Part shown: piece by piece, positions 12,301 through 24,500 of the stretch
Numbering within the stretch: the first letter of the stretch is position 1
Layout of the letters: each line of letters starts with the position of its first letter
NCBI GenBank assembly: GCA_023897205.1
Contig: JAHWDD010000007.1
Span: 4,898,001-4,962,000, forward strand
DNA from: Exophiala sp. HKRS030
Lineage: Eukaryota > Ascomycota > Eurotiomycetes > Chaetothyriales > Herpotrichiellaceae
Direction of reading: 5' to 3'
Length of the DNA stretch: 64,000 nt
Translations under genes and position numbers: made by a program
Notes under the pieces: generated by a model
What the model saw: only the letters and a program-made list of their open reading frames with translations
What the model was told of the DNA's origin: nothing
Database searches by the model: none

Positions 12301-13086
12301 TTTCGGAGTGGATTTAGTGGGCGTTGCGCAGGGGAGAAGACGAGGTCGACTGACAGATCTGTGCCCTCGGATGGATCTATCATATATGTGGAACTGACGC
12401 TTATGAGAAGAGGCCTGGAAGATTATTGTTGGTATTTGCGTTTGAGTTGGACCATGTATGAAAATACGTCGTGTCGTTCTGGATCTGATGATGAGGAAGT
12501 CGCGTGCCAAACGCGTCGTGAAAGATGTGCTTTGCAGCGTAAACCATATTCTCACGTATGAACAGTGTCTATCATCAGTCGAACAGTGATTCTATGTCAT
12601 AACATCATAAATATTGTGGTGCGAGTAGCACGAAATTACTAATTAAAGGATGTGCATGGTATAGCATCCCTATATCTAATATTTTGAGGTCCAGACTTCG
12701 CCAAGCCTGGCAAGTCAGATTCCGCCTTCGATGGCTCGATGCGATTTGCACATACGAGTCAATATCATAAGTTGATATCCACATATTTTTTGACATCCCC
12801 TCTTCCTCAGCGGATAGTGTCAAAGTATCGTCCTTATTCATAAGGACGAAATAACAATGAAATTCGTAAAGCTCGAGCTGGCTTGCTCCTTTGTCTCGGA
12901 ATCTCCACCCAAAAAAAATGTGAACACGCTCAAAACGCTGTACATGCCAAGCAAAATGTGGTATCAAGAACGAGAAAGGAAAGAAAGCCCAAACTGGAGA
13001 GAGTGTGCATGGCCGAATGACAATCTGAATATACCCAAATGTAAATTTGCGTCCATAGTGCTTCAGTGGCATGATGATCAGGAGCC
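12301..13086. other. Intergenic between APC4 start and the next gene's stop
   Basis: Contains the APC4 upstream region and the 3' flank of the glycogen-binding-like gene. I see no gene or repeat. Confidence 0.5.
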
Positions 13087-15127
13087 TTAGTGATGTTGAA
13101 TGATGTCGCCGAGATACCTCAACTCGTCAAGTAGCTGTTGCATACTATTTGAATGAGGCATAGCAGGCTCATCAAGAGGTGCTAGTCGCGACTTATAACC
13201 AGGTGTGCGATCGGCATCACCAACAACGAGAGGAGCTAAAGTCTTTGGAGACGCTGCCTGTTTAAGGGTCATACTTGACTCGACTTCATCGTCAGGCAGA
13301 CTATAGTGTTGGAACCTCGACCAACCATCCGGCATATCATTTGAACTTGGTGTGGCCGATGAATCGACGGAACTAACGGTCGAAAAACTGAACATGGAAG
13401 GCAATCCACCTGGGGTTGAAACTGAGTAATCCTGAGAGGCGATTGGTATATCGAGGGTAGCGTTACCATCGCGGTCAATTGTTTGAGTGGGTTTGACTTC
13501 TTGTGCTTCAAAATCAAGCTCTGCAGGGCTCATTGGCTCGATGTCTATAAAGCTCGCTGCGTATTCCGATCTTGGAGAGGCGCGAGAAGTGCTGCAAGTC
13601 CAGTCCGAGAAGCGGCTAGGACCTTGATCAATATAACTGGCAGTAAAAGACTCAGTATCAATGGTTGTGGCAGAGAAATGACTCTGGAGATTGGCCAGCT
13701 TTTCCTCAAATGACTGGACTGGAGAATCGTCTGCAACACTGCTGGGCGGGTAAGCCGAAGAAGGGCTATTCGGCAAAGTAGGCAATCTCTTCCCTAGGTC
13801 CATAGTGGGGCTTTGCATCTCATCCGCAACATTCTCGCCTTCAACTCGAATTGCAGTAAGTGGCCATACCGGAGTGATGACTTCGTTCAATGTCTCGAGT
13901 GGCTTGTAGGGCGTGATGGGGTGATCCAACGTTTTGTACGCCACAGGCTCCTCAGCTGACAGAGAGTTGCGTAATGAGGATTGTTCATGTGATTGAGAGC
14001 GCTGTCTCCTATGCTGCTGGAAGGAAGAAATCGCAAGACCAAGGTTAAGTTCGGTGAGTTCATGATGGTCTTTTCGGAGTACAGCTTCGGTTGTGTCAGG
14101 GTTCGGGGTTCCTGTTGTTTCAGGGATGGGTGGTGTCTGAGTGATGAGATTCTTCCTGGGAGTGATACTTCGCTTCGAGAATCCACGAGATCGGTCAGAG
14201 ACGGCACTTCTGCCTCTCTCAGAAAAGGCGTCAGGACTGGTAGTCCGAGGCGATGCCAGAGCCTTGAAAGCGCCAATGATGCCAACAGATCGATTACTGC
14301 TTCGAGAAGAGGAACGGCTAGAAAATTCGAGCGAAGACTTTTTCGTCAAGCGTATGATCCTGAGGGTATTTGCGCTTCCTGGTTGAGAAGGGCCCCGAGA
14401 TGAGACAGACCTTCCTCTACGGAAGCCAGCACTGACGGGAGAATTGTCCGACGACCATGATGTGGAGGGAAATGATGGTGAGGTTTTCAGGCGTGGTAAA
14501 GTTGGTCTTGCCGGTACTGGACGAGGGTTGAGGAATTTGTCGCTAGGGTCCATGGTGTGGATTTCCGAACTGGTGGAACTGACGCTGTCGTTCCGATGTC
14601 GACTGCCACTAGTACCACTGCTCAGAGCAAATGGCACATTCAATACATTCACAAGTTGACCAGGTAGTAAAGGGCATACAGTCGTGGATGGTTCGGCAGA
14701 ATTGTGGAATTCCAGATCGTCGTCGAGTTTGTACTAGAGAAGAGTGTGAGAAAGAAAAAAGGATTGTGCAGGATATGTACTCCGTAGAGGGAATTTCGAG
14801 GACATACATAGTACCAGTAGGTGCCACCCATTTTCAGCCCTCCATTTCTTGGACTTCCGGATGGAAGGACGTGGCCATCGCAAATAATGTTGGAAAAGCT
14901 ATGACAGCCTGACCAATGCTCGGGGCCTGTGCGCGCATCTCGTTGCATGGGGTAAGGGGTGGAGAAGTTGTCCCAGGAACCATATAGCGCAACTGATCCG
15001 GTAGAAGGGGGAGTTCGACTTTGTTCAACCGTTAGTTTGATGTTTCCGAGACAATGACAGTCATTGCGGAAGGTCAGATGGTGCCGTCTACTTACACAAG
15101 AAAAGTGACGAGTGTAGTTGGTGCCAT
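13087..15127 (-). CDS. Protein with N-terminal glycogen-binding-like (CBM48/AMPK-type) domain and long Ser/Pro-rich tail
   Basis: Three exons: 15096-15127, 14808-15018 and 13087-14733 (donors GTAAGT and GTATGT; acceptors CAAAG and CTCTAG); phases agree, 629 residues. The first ~115 residues form an early-set fold-like module: VALYGSWDNFSTPYPM, a Cys-containing loop (GCHSFSNIICDG), GGLKMGGTYWYYYKLDDD and LEFHNSAEPSTTVCPLLPGQ. This pattern (GSWDN..., YWYYYxLD) recalls AMPK beta-subunit/CBM48 carbohydrate-binding modules and is found at the N-terminus of many uncharacterised Pezizomycotina proteins. The remaining ~510 residues are disordered, rich in Ser, Pro, Thr and Arg (RSxSxR-type clusters that could be phosphorylated). 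No signal peptide or membrane segment. Function unknown; glycogen or starch sensing is an inference from the fold only. Confidence 0.75.
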
Positions 15128-17359
15128 GGTGATTATGTAAAACAGGGTCCAAAAAGGGAGGAAAGGGAGAGGGTCCCAGCGCCGTGCTGGACTTTTCAAA
15201 ACGTCTGCCACAAAAAGTGAAGGATTGGGCGGTTTCTAGACTTTTGTCGACTGAGCCAGCAGCCCCCAGGATGAGAGAGAGAGAAAGCGAGCGTCAGGGA
15301 GAAGAAACGAGGGTGGAGGCGAATTGGACTGAGTAACGAGGCAGTCGCGACCTGAATCCAGCAGGTGATGGCAACGGCACTCGTGATCGAGGTCGAACAA
15401 GTGCAGTGGTCAGGCTTCTGGTGGTGATAATATTATATGCTGTGCCTCTGCCCTCAAGGCTCGGGTCTATACATGGAGCCCCGAGAGCAAAATGACGCCA
15501 GAGGCAGAGGATCGGTGGAAGGTCGAAATTAGGTGCTATTTCTGCATCGATCTGAAACCAAGCCCAAGGCCTCAAACCGTCCAGTCAGGCTGAGGCATGA
15601 TGCAGACCAGCAGAGCCAGCAAGAGGTGAGACGGGCGTAGCGAGATGGGATGCTGGGTTTAGAGTCGAAAGAGCGTGTGTTTGAGAATCTTGGGAGGACA
15701 GTGCAGGAGCGTTGAGGAATGAGGTGTAAGCCAATGAGAAGAGGATCGAGTGTTGTGGAGGTGATCTGGATGGGCGCCTCAAGACAAGCAGGAGTCGAGA
15801 CACAAGAAGGGGCGGGCGCTTAGTGGACGGCAGTGTATATTGGGAGCGATTCGAGTGGTTGAGGATGGCCGTTGGTGAAGGGTGGGTGTAATTGGAGTCG
15901 GATCAACAGAGGGAGGAAGAGGAGATTATGGGAACACGAATGATACAAATGCAAAAAGTGAATGAGTGAGTGAGAGTGTGAGAGTGTGAGAGTAGAAGAG
16001 AAAGACGTTCAAACCGTTGTTCATTTCAGATTGCTACGACGGGAGGGAAGTGGGAGGTGGAATGGGAGTAGGCTGATACATCAGAATGAATGAAGAATGA
16101 CTTCGACTGACTGTGGCTAGAGTGTCAAGTGACACCATCGTAGGCTCACTCTCAGCTGAAGGTCAAGAAGATGGATCTGATCTGATATCGATTCTCGATT
16201 CTCGCCTTATTCTACAGTCTTGGACCCTTGGAACGTGTTGTGGTGGAACGTGGATCTTGGAACGCTTTTGAGGCTTGGAGTTAATGAATTTGAAGTTAGC
16301 TTTTTGGTCAAAATGCAGTCAAACGGACCAAACTAGTAACTTCTCGTTTCTCGTTAGGCTATCCTTTCTCCTTTTGGGGCCTTTGCAGGCTCAAGCGAGT
16401 GTGCCCTGCTCTCCCAGATTCCAGGCTCTGCCACTTTGGAGGGTCTGACGGGTCTACTCCATATGATCTCTGAAAGTCGACAACCGCAAGGAAAACACCC
16501 GAGTCAAGCGAGCGAAGAGTGGCTGGTGGATAAGTGGACTTGCGTGGACCCATGGACACTTGGGATAATTCAAGTCAAATTGAACGGAAATGTCCAGGAG
16601 ATCATGATACGAGACTTAGAGGGATCTAGGAAGACGCTATCTCCATTTCTGCGATCCTATTGGATCACCATGTTGACCCGGAGCTGTTTCAGGTTAGCTC
16701 GTCCCCTGGGTTACACTTTTTAACCAGCCCCTCCGTCAACCCGTTGACAGCGGAACTCCAAAATATCAATAATGGCGTGCCCGGGATCATCCAAACCAGG
16801 TATAATTATGGTTCTATCAAGTTTTTTGAGCTCTTGACTCTTGGATTTTTTTGACATCTGGGTTCGAGTTGGATGTACGAGTTCGTCATGGATCCTTCCT
16901 TGGGACTAAGATAACCTGTGGCTCGTGGATGCCTCGACAGAGCCACCAAGTCGGGACGCCGGAGTGCCTCTGTTTTATGCACACAATGACGATCACACTC
17001 CACACTGCACCTCTTCAATTATGTAGACACGGTCATCGTCCGGACTCCCAAGACTTTGAGCTGAGTACGTAAGTTCAAACTCCTTGGACAAGAAATCAAT
17101 AATGACAGCAGACGAGGCACGCACGTCAATACAGGACATAGTTTGGCAAGGCGCCCCTCGTCCATCCTCCTTTCATCTCCAGAGAAGGACTCAAGCGAAA
17201 AACCGTCTCAAACCCCAAGCCCCAAGCCTAAAGGAATCCAACCCAGGACAACAAGCGAGACCCTGACCCAGAAAAGAACAACATCTCTTTCCAGCAGTAC
17301 GGAGTAGCTTGATCGAATCTCCCCTGATCTGTCGCCGCCGCAGTCGGGCGCCGCGTCGC

Positions 17360-17845
17360 TGATTGGCCCCTTTCCCCAAACCAGGTAACCAATCAACCAG
17401 TCGACCAATCACATGCGACCACTGCGATTCGCACAATCGACTCTGAGACCTGGCGCAAAACCCCCACCACGACAGACTTAGACTTAGCCGCCAGAACGCC
17501 TCGCAATTTGCCCGAGGTTTCTGATCTGGGACAATATGGGCACTCATACGGAGGACTGTAATCACTGATGAGTAAATTGTACTGTACCAAGTTCTACTGG
17601 CGATAGAAGGCAGGAAAAAAAAATCTAAGGAGTACCTATCGATCGCCCTATTATTACTGAACCGAATTCGTAGGCACGGCGCCTTTCAAAGTACCTGGAC
17701 TCAGGTGCTGTGCCGTGACTCGTGACTTTGCGACTTCGTATTGGCACCACGTGGCGCTTCGATAGATTGAATTTAGCCCAGCCAGCCGACATGAACAAGT
17801 GATTGGGGTCGATTTCCATCATATCACGTGCTCGGTATCACGTGA
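17360..17845. promoter_or_regulatory. Cluster of CCAAT and CACGTG elements
   Basis: ATTGG at 17362-17366 and CCAAT at 17389-17393 and 17405-17409 fit the binding site of the fungal CCAAT complex. CCACGTGG (17747-17754), TCACGTG (17824-17830) and TCACGTGA (17838-17845) are E-box type sites (bHLH/Cbf1-like). Nearest credible genes are >1 kb away and read away from or past it, so the target is unknown. Confidence 0.35.
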
Positions 17846-17892
17846 CAATGCTCGACCTGCCATGATGCTGTAGACGTTAGCTGACCGCAATG

Positions 17893-18120
17893 TCAGTCCT
17901 CCAACTTGATCACAGCATTGACTCCCGTGCTTGTTTCTGTCTCCTTTGGGTCATTGATATCAAGTTTCTTGGAAGTTGCATCGCTCATGTCATACCGATA
18001 TGATCTGGGGCTTGGGCGCGGTCCTGGAACACATATCAATCGACCTCTGTACTTTGCTGGCAGCAGGTCAATTGCCCATCCGAGTTCATGATAACAACTT
18101 GGATCGAATGGCCTATACAT
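17893..18120 (-). CDS. Short unassigned reading frame
   Basis: 75-residue frame starting MYRPFDPSCYHELG and ending in a polar tail (KETETSTGVNAVIKLED). Its composition is protein-like, and it could be the last exon or a remnant of a longer gene reading in from 18.4 kb, where another open stretch (about 18300-18420, minus) contains FSKWYYLRHEDQWIYLIL. I cannot join them without stops and do not recognise the family. Confidence 0.2.
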   Translation of the reverse strand: MYRPFDPSCYHELGWAIDLLPAKYRGRLICVPGPRPSPRSYRYDMSDATSKKLDINDPKETETSTGVNAVIKLED

Positions 18121-18535
18121 GAAAACACGATGAATTTCTTTGTTGATTGACGTGGAGACTTAGAACTCAGCTATGTGATAGCACTTTTAACTAACTGGAG
18201 AGAATATCTCGCCATCCTGATCACTTCATACTGCCTCAAGACAATGGTCTGCTATTCCGTCATCATGTCATGCTCGGGCATGAATATTACGTCGCGCAAC
18301 CCAGTATCAAATAGATCCACTGATCTTCATGCCGTAGGTAGTACCATTTCGAGAACAAGCCTCGAGGACACGTTCGTCGAGTCCGCAAGAATGCTTGTGG
18401 GCAGTTTGAAAAAATCTCATGCCTCATAACACTTTTTCATCTTCGATAGCCCACCAAACTGGTATGAACACCGCCCCAGACATCTCGGGGCTCCCCTGAA
18501 AAGAAAAATTGAAAAGAAAGAGGATTCTAGTTCTT

Positions 18536-19537
18536 TCACTTGACAGCCTTGCGATCCAGTCGTCGGTTGACACTACCCAGACAAACCTTGAGCAAGAAGT
18601 CGGCTGTAATGACGCGATTTGGTTGAAAAGGCACTGTGTCAACCATATCTCTGACTTTATATCTATTCTCCAACACATCATCCAAATCCATCAAGCTCTC
18701 CGTGGCGGCAGAATCTCCGCCGACTTGGAAAAATTGAATGCCCACTTGCCATGCATCTGCCCTCATCTTGTCAAGTGTCTTTGCCGCCTTGACGATGGGA
18801 GATTCAACATCATCACTTGCTGCACCATCTGTGATGACAATGATATTCAGAGGTTTGACTTTTCTAGAGCCAGACTTGGATCTCGTACTACTCTTGAACT
18901 CGTGTAGATAATCGTCAAGAATTGCCTGCAATCTGCCGCCTGTGGGAGTGCCTCCACCTGGCCTGACATTTTCAAAGAGTTCTTGCACGTCGAACGCAGA
19001 TTTGAGGTTACTGTAGCCACCTAATTTGCCTCGTTTGTTTTTGTGATTGAGGAAATACAGATCGATCCCGTTGCTGTCGAATTCTGTACAAATTGGGGTA
19101 ATCGCTTGAATCGCGGCCGAAGTCTCGCGCCAGTTCGAACCGGCCATTGAGCCACTGTCGTCGATCAAGAAAACAGTGTCGAACTGCCGGAGACCTTCGT
19201 ATGGCGAGTCTCCGCCGTCTTGGGCAACGTATGTAGGAGGAGCATTGGAAGAAATGTTCCCTTGGGCTGACGAAGATGCAGCGCTAGGACTGTACGAAGG
19301 AGGAACGGGCATCGGGGTGAACCTGCTCTGTGCAGGTGACGACGTCGATTTTTCACCAGGATAGGATAGGCCCTGCGAGGGAGACAGAAATCCTGAAGCA
19401 TGATTTACTGACGGACTTCCTGGACCGGTGAGATCGGCGTACTGCGATTGATCATCACCAAGGTCTTGAGCCGATCCGCGTCTCGAATTTGAACGGCTGA
19501 TGCGGAAAGAGTTGACTTTTCTAATAATGTTGTCCAT
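18536..19537 (-). CDS. von Willebrand factor A domain protein
   Basis: Intronless, 333 residues from the chosen start MDNIIRKVNSFRISRSNSRR. The first ~115 residues are disordered, Ser/Pro-rich. A vWA domain follows (about 118-315): DTVFLIDDSGSM carries the MIDAS DxSxS motif (residues 126-130), GGGTPTGGRL supplies the MIDAS threonine, and IIVITDGAASDD the conserved aspartate. Metal-dependent protein binding is expected; no signal peptide or membrane helix, so cytosolic or nuclear. Such small vWA proteins are common in filamentous ascomycetes and mostly uncharacterised. An in-frame ATG at 19627 would add 30 residues rich in Ser, His and Asn; I treat that part as 5' leader. Confidence 0.85.
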   Translation of the reverse strand: MDNIIRKVNSFRISRSNSRRGSAQDLGDDQSQYADLTGPGSPSVNHASGFLSPSQGLSYPGEKSTSSPAQSRFTPMPVPPSYSPSAASSSAQGNISSNAPPTYVAQDGGDSPYEGLRQFDTVFLIDDSGSMAGSNWRETSAAIQAITPICTEFDSNGIDLYFLNHKNKRGKLGGYSNLKSAFDVQELFENVRPGGGTPTGGRLQAILDDYLHEFKSSTRSKSGSRKVKPLNIIVITDGAASDDVESPIVKAAKTLDKMRADAWQVGIQFFQVGGDSAATESLMDLDDVLENRYKVRDMVDTVPFQPNRVITADFLLKVCLGSVNRRLDRKAVK

Positions 19538-21562
19538 CCTGTTCTGATTGAATGGTATATACTGTGGAAGATGGGAAGAATTATGAGCATGGAAAGAATT
19601 TCGGGAGAGGAGAATATCGTAAGACATGTTCTCGATTTAGAAAGAAGAGTTTGATGCTCGATTTATAGTTGAGGATTTTAGGAAGTGAGTCAATTGGTGC
19701 CAGGTGATGATGGTGCAAACTTGGAAGGAAAGCACACTCACAGGACAACGACTCCAGTCAAAGTAAAACAAGATGGTCAATGTGTGCTATGACTGTTTGT
19801 TGTTTCGCAACTTCTGTATCATGGTTGACAAACGACAAGACGATCCATTCATCTTATACATGATCCATTGCTGTGTGTTTGGAATTTGTGACCGGTTCCA
19901 GGCATTTTCCTCCCCGTATGATAATCATCTCTGACGGTGCACTGCCATGGGCAAAGCTCTTTCAACCATCCAGGTGTGTTTGAAGATTGCTATATGACCC
20001 AGTGATCCGCGATGGATCGAAGGTAAGGCGTTTTTTGCAACAAAGGGGCGTTCACAAAGATTATGGATGGACGTGTGAAGTCGAAATTATAGGGCCACAT
20101 AGTTGGTCGTTTGAATCGTGGCAGTGCAGAGGATCGGTAGTTAGTAGTGGATGAATTAACTGGTTAGTTGGTCAACTAGTTCAGGAGTTAGTCCACTCGC
20201 CTCAGCCTCAGCCTCACGAGTCAGCCCAAGGCCCCGTCCTTTTGACACACACAAATGATAAAACACCAACTGATCACAACACACTCCCAACTCCCAACAC
20301 AGCCCATCAGCCAGCCTAAGAGGCTTCCCTTGTTCTCTCTGCTCGTCCTCGTCCTCATACAATCCACAGGAACATGTAGTCGACGAACTAATTAGTTAGT
20401 ACCCAAATACCCATACCCAGATCCTCCACATCTTCCAAGCGATCCTCCAGATTCGCCATCGCGATCAGATCATCATCCATCGTTTCTTCAACTTCATATT
20501 CATGAGCGGCTATGCATATAACATTTTAGGATTGTGTTGGTGAGCCTTCTGATACCATCCATCCTACAGCGAGTGCGCTTAACACACTCCTGACTCCTAC
20601 CGCGCCCCCGTCTCTTACGCCTCGCATGGAACAAAGGTAAACGGGTGAGCCAGAATACGAAAAAACCGAGATACATTCTTTCTCGAAAAGTGTGATATCT
20701 TCTGCCAGCTATTGCCAAGTGACCTCGAGGCGCCACAGCCTTAGCCTTAGCCTTAGCCGCCAGTCGCGTGGCCTTGCAGACAAGGCCCATGCGTCGGGGC
20801 TCTCACAGCATCAAGCAAGCCAGGAGCCAGGTCGCATGCATGATGGTGCAATGACAGGCTGATTGTGTGATCGCATGAACATACATGTGTTCAGTGTTGA
20901 GCACAGAAAGCAACGTGGCTGTGGCACCGTGAGGCAAACAAAGAGCCTCAATCAGACAGTCTTGTGGCCACGGATTCACCCATCGACGATATAGGTATCA
21001 TGACACCTCTGCGGAAAAGGAGGGCGACACATGTGAGGGCTGAGAGCCTCATGTGTAGCGAATGCTGGGGTGTATTCTACTTCAACCGGTGATAGCGAGT
21101 GGTGAAATGGTATTCATATCAGTATTTCTCCTTGACCGGTCATGCTTCCTACCTACCCAACTTCAACCTGACCAAACAGCAACATCACCACCACCACCAC
21201 TAACGCCGTATGGGCAATCTCGTCTTGTACTATGCTTATATGGGTATCCACAAATTTCTTTCGTTGCCATGTCTTTGCTTCATGGCAGTCTTTCATCAAA
21301 TTCTTTCAATCGTGACAAGTCGTAAGCATGCAATGCGAACTGGTCATCGGTCGAGCTGGAAAACAATGCTATGAACAAAATCAATCCATCCATTTAGCCG
21401 GCTATGCATCCAGTATAGTTCAAGCTCCGTTCGCTTGCTATGCTGAATCCAAATGCGATCAAGTTCCATGAAAAATCAGATTGTGCCTGTCTTCCCAAAA
21501 CATTGTGCTACACAACGCAACCAAGCCTCGTAGAGCCTTGACCAAGGTAGTGCCTTCACAAT
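19538..21562. other. Intergenic between the vWA gene start and the ATG2 stop
   Basis: Two kilobases with several short chance frames but no conserved protein, RNA or repeat of note. Contains the vWA gene promoter side and the ATG2 3' flank. Confidence 0.5.
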
Positions 21563-24500
21563 TCAATACCTTTTGTATTTCTGTACCACCAGTCAGCTTC
21601 TTTCTCTCGACGAAAAACGCAAACACTGCACATCTCAACGTGTTCTGCCTTGAGGTACAATGCCAAACAAACTTACCTCGTCCATTCTTCTCAAATTCTT
21701 CTTGTCCAACGTGTTGCCTGCACCCAACAATGTCTGTCCAACAGCTTTCGTGGCTCCAATGGCAGGGCGTAGAATTATGGTGGGACTTTGCTTCAGAACA
21801 GCCTTTGCTGCCCCGGCCGCACTACCACTGGCCATGACTTCTCCAGGCACCGCAACAATCGCGTCTCTCGCCAGCAGCAAATCTCTCTCAAGACTTGCGT
21901 AAGCCCCTCTCAATCCCTGGACGATTCCCAGCGGCTGGTCAGCATATAAGGAAATTTGTTTCTTGGTTTCTTCTTCGTCGTCTGGATCCTCATGTTGCTC
22001 TCGAGTAACCAACAAATCTTCAGTATTCTGCAATACAGTCTGTGTGCCAATCGCCAGTTTGGCCCCCAGATTGACCAACTCTGTCGCTGTAGTTTTGGCG
22101 AATGCCAATGCACCTTTCTGAATGCTTCTGACTAACCGACCATCACGTCGATACTCGCGGATTGGGACTGTGATAAGATCTCGAACCCCACTGGTCACGT
22201 CCACAAGAGGTCGGATCGGAGCAAGCCCAGCCAACACCCGGGTAACTGATTTCGCTTCACATCCGGTGACCAGATATTGTTGAGCATGATACCCATCCGA
22301 TCAAAGCCAGAAACTCCATACAGAATCACTCGACGTAAGACCATGTCCGAGCGGTCTAGGACGAAGAAATTCATGAATTCCGTAGTGCGTCCAGACCGAA
22401 GGCCCCATAATCGACTCTCTTGGGTTTGAAATCAAGTCTCAATTGTATCGGATTCACCTCGACCCGTTGGATGAAAGGAGGGTTCGAAGGCCCGCTCGAA
22501 GCTGGAGCACTCTCGTCCTTGAACTCGAAGAATCGAGTCAGGAAATCTAACGCGTCTTGGTCGACATGTAGGCGTAGAGGCAAGACCGAAACTTTGAGCA
22601 CAATCTCCGACGCTGCTAGATCAGGTACAGGCTTCACGTTAAGGACTTCGATATGCACCATGTTAGTGTCGACTTCTCGCTCACCCGCATCCTGCATGTA
22701 CGTGGCGAATTTCTTCCAGGTCGACGTTGGGACGTGATCGAAAACTTCGAGCTTCCTCACCCGGATATCGATAGAGCTCTCCACCTCGCCGCTTCCGGTA
22801 GGGAACGCCACGAAGTCTGCAGAGACACCTTCAAGCTCAAAGGCCATTTTGTGGTGTTTGCTTCGGTTGAGTCTAAGCTTTTTGGCCCGTGGTCCGGTAT
22901 TGACCTGTCGCCGCGACGTCGCTGCAGTCACTGTCGTGTTCGTAGCGTAGCTACCAGTCTCGCTCACCATGTCGTCGATGTCATGGTTAATGGCATTGGC
23001 GAGTTCTCTGGGATCTTTGTTTGCCGGGATGCCGATGTAGATTGAATTGAATAAAAAGTCCCCAATAACTGACTCCTCGTCATCCTCGACTCCTGGTGAC
23101 AATCTACTGCTGCTGCGAGGTCTCCTCGCCATTGCTCGGGTTTCAATATCCTTGACTGCTTGTGATATCACGTCTCTTGTGTTTTGCCAGTCGTAACCGT
23201 CAAAAAGGTTCCATATCACGTGAACATCTCTCACACGAACCTTGAGCGGCGATCGGTCGAAGATCGCATCACTTGCAAGTCCATAAGTGTTCTGTGTAGA
23301 GTTCCAGCGATGCGCAGTGCCGCCAACGGTTGACTTGGGAATAAAGTGGTCAGATCTGAAATCTAGCATACTGTGAACCATAACACTCTGGTTTAGGTCG
23401 GCTATGCTCGTAGCCATGGGCTCGACTGGACCGATGTGAATTGATTCAGACATGGTGGAATGGCCTAGGTTAGATTCGACGTAGCTGGCCGTCATTTCGT
23501 CATCTGCATCATCGACGTCACGATAATCATCCTGAAGCATACCATCATCGCTGTCATGCTCGTCTTCGGACTGATCGTCCCGGTTATAATATCCTTCATG
23601 ACCGCGCCTTAGGGTACTTTGCGACGCATGTAGACCAAGCTCTGGGCCAGGCTCACTCACAAATGCATCACCTGTGAAGGACGCCAACATATCCTGGATA
23701 GGCACGATCTCTGTCCTGAATTTCGCGATCTTGGACGGTGGTACTGGTGGTGCTAAACCACCAAGGATTTGAAACAATGTTTGCGTAGAATCCGCGCACG
23801 TCTCTAGGAACAGGAGATTGTTGCGAAATTCGACGTCAAGCCGCGTTTCATGATTGAGCTTGTCCTCGATAACGGAGACAATCGCCGAGGCGGAAGAAAT
23901 GGAACCAACAGGTACGAAACCGGCCCTGGTGAGATTTTGAACCTGGTCGTTCTCCTCGAAATAGAGCTTATGGTCAACATTCCCAGTATTTTGCCCCACT
24001 GTCTCACTATCATTGATGATCAATAATGAAGCCTTCTTGATCTCTAAATTCTCGACTGATCCGTGCTTCTGGGCCTCATGACGAATGACGGCATCGGTCA
24101 AGACGAATAGACCTTTGGCTGGACACGAGTCTGGGTTGAGAGCGATCGCCGAATCTCGGAAGTTCAATGAGAACTTGAGTTTGCGTGCCAATGCCGCAAT
24201 ATCAGTGCTGCTCGAAGATGATGGACTTAGTGGAGGAGGAGAGAACTGTTGCTTCGTTGGTACATCATCCACCTTGAGACGTTCAATCAGTGAAGTCAGA
24301 GCCACAACTGTAGGTACTTTGTATTCAAAGCAAGTATTTGACAATTTCATCCTGACAGTAGGTTCCATTTCATCTGCAATAAAGCGACACATGAACATGG
24401 GAGGTGCCATAACGGTATTACTTTGAGATATAACCTCCCGATCAGAATGTCTGTATCGCTCCTTGATAGTGACAAAGATGCAATTTGAGCAGCTGCAAGC

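Larger units (their letters stand above)
15128..18535. other. Long gene-poor stretch with a promoter-like segment
   Basis: About 3.4 kb without a convincing gene. Near 15.13-16.1 kb is the purine-rich upstream region of the CBM-like gene, with a short GTGAGA/GAGTGT microsatellite (about 15965-15990). At 17.36-17.41 kb there are three CCAAT/ATTGG boxes, and at 17.75-17.85 kb three CACGTG cores, as in an active promoter, but no recognisable coding sequence follows on either side. TACGGAGTA occurs at 17298-17306. Confidence 0.5.

Noticed and set aside
15294..15803. Two short minus-strand frames upstream of the CBM-like gene
   Set aside because: Purine-rich promoter DNA gives Leu/Ser/Pro/Arg-rich chance frames; no motif seen.
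24347..24430. 48-nt intron GTAATA...TTGCAG to explain the first ATG2 frame change
   Set aside because: Its length is a multiple of three and so cannot change frame, and it would delete the conserved [13 protein letters not shown] block.
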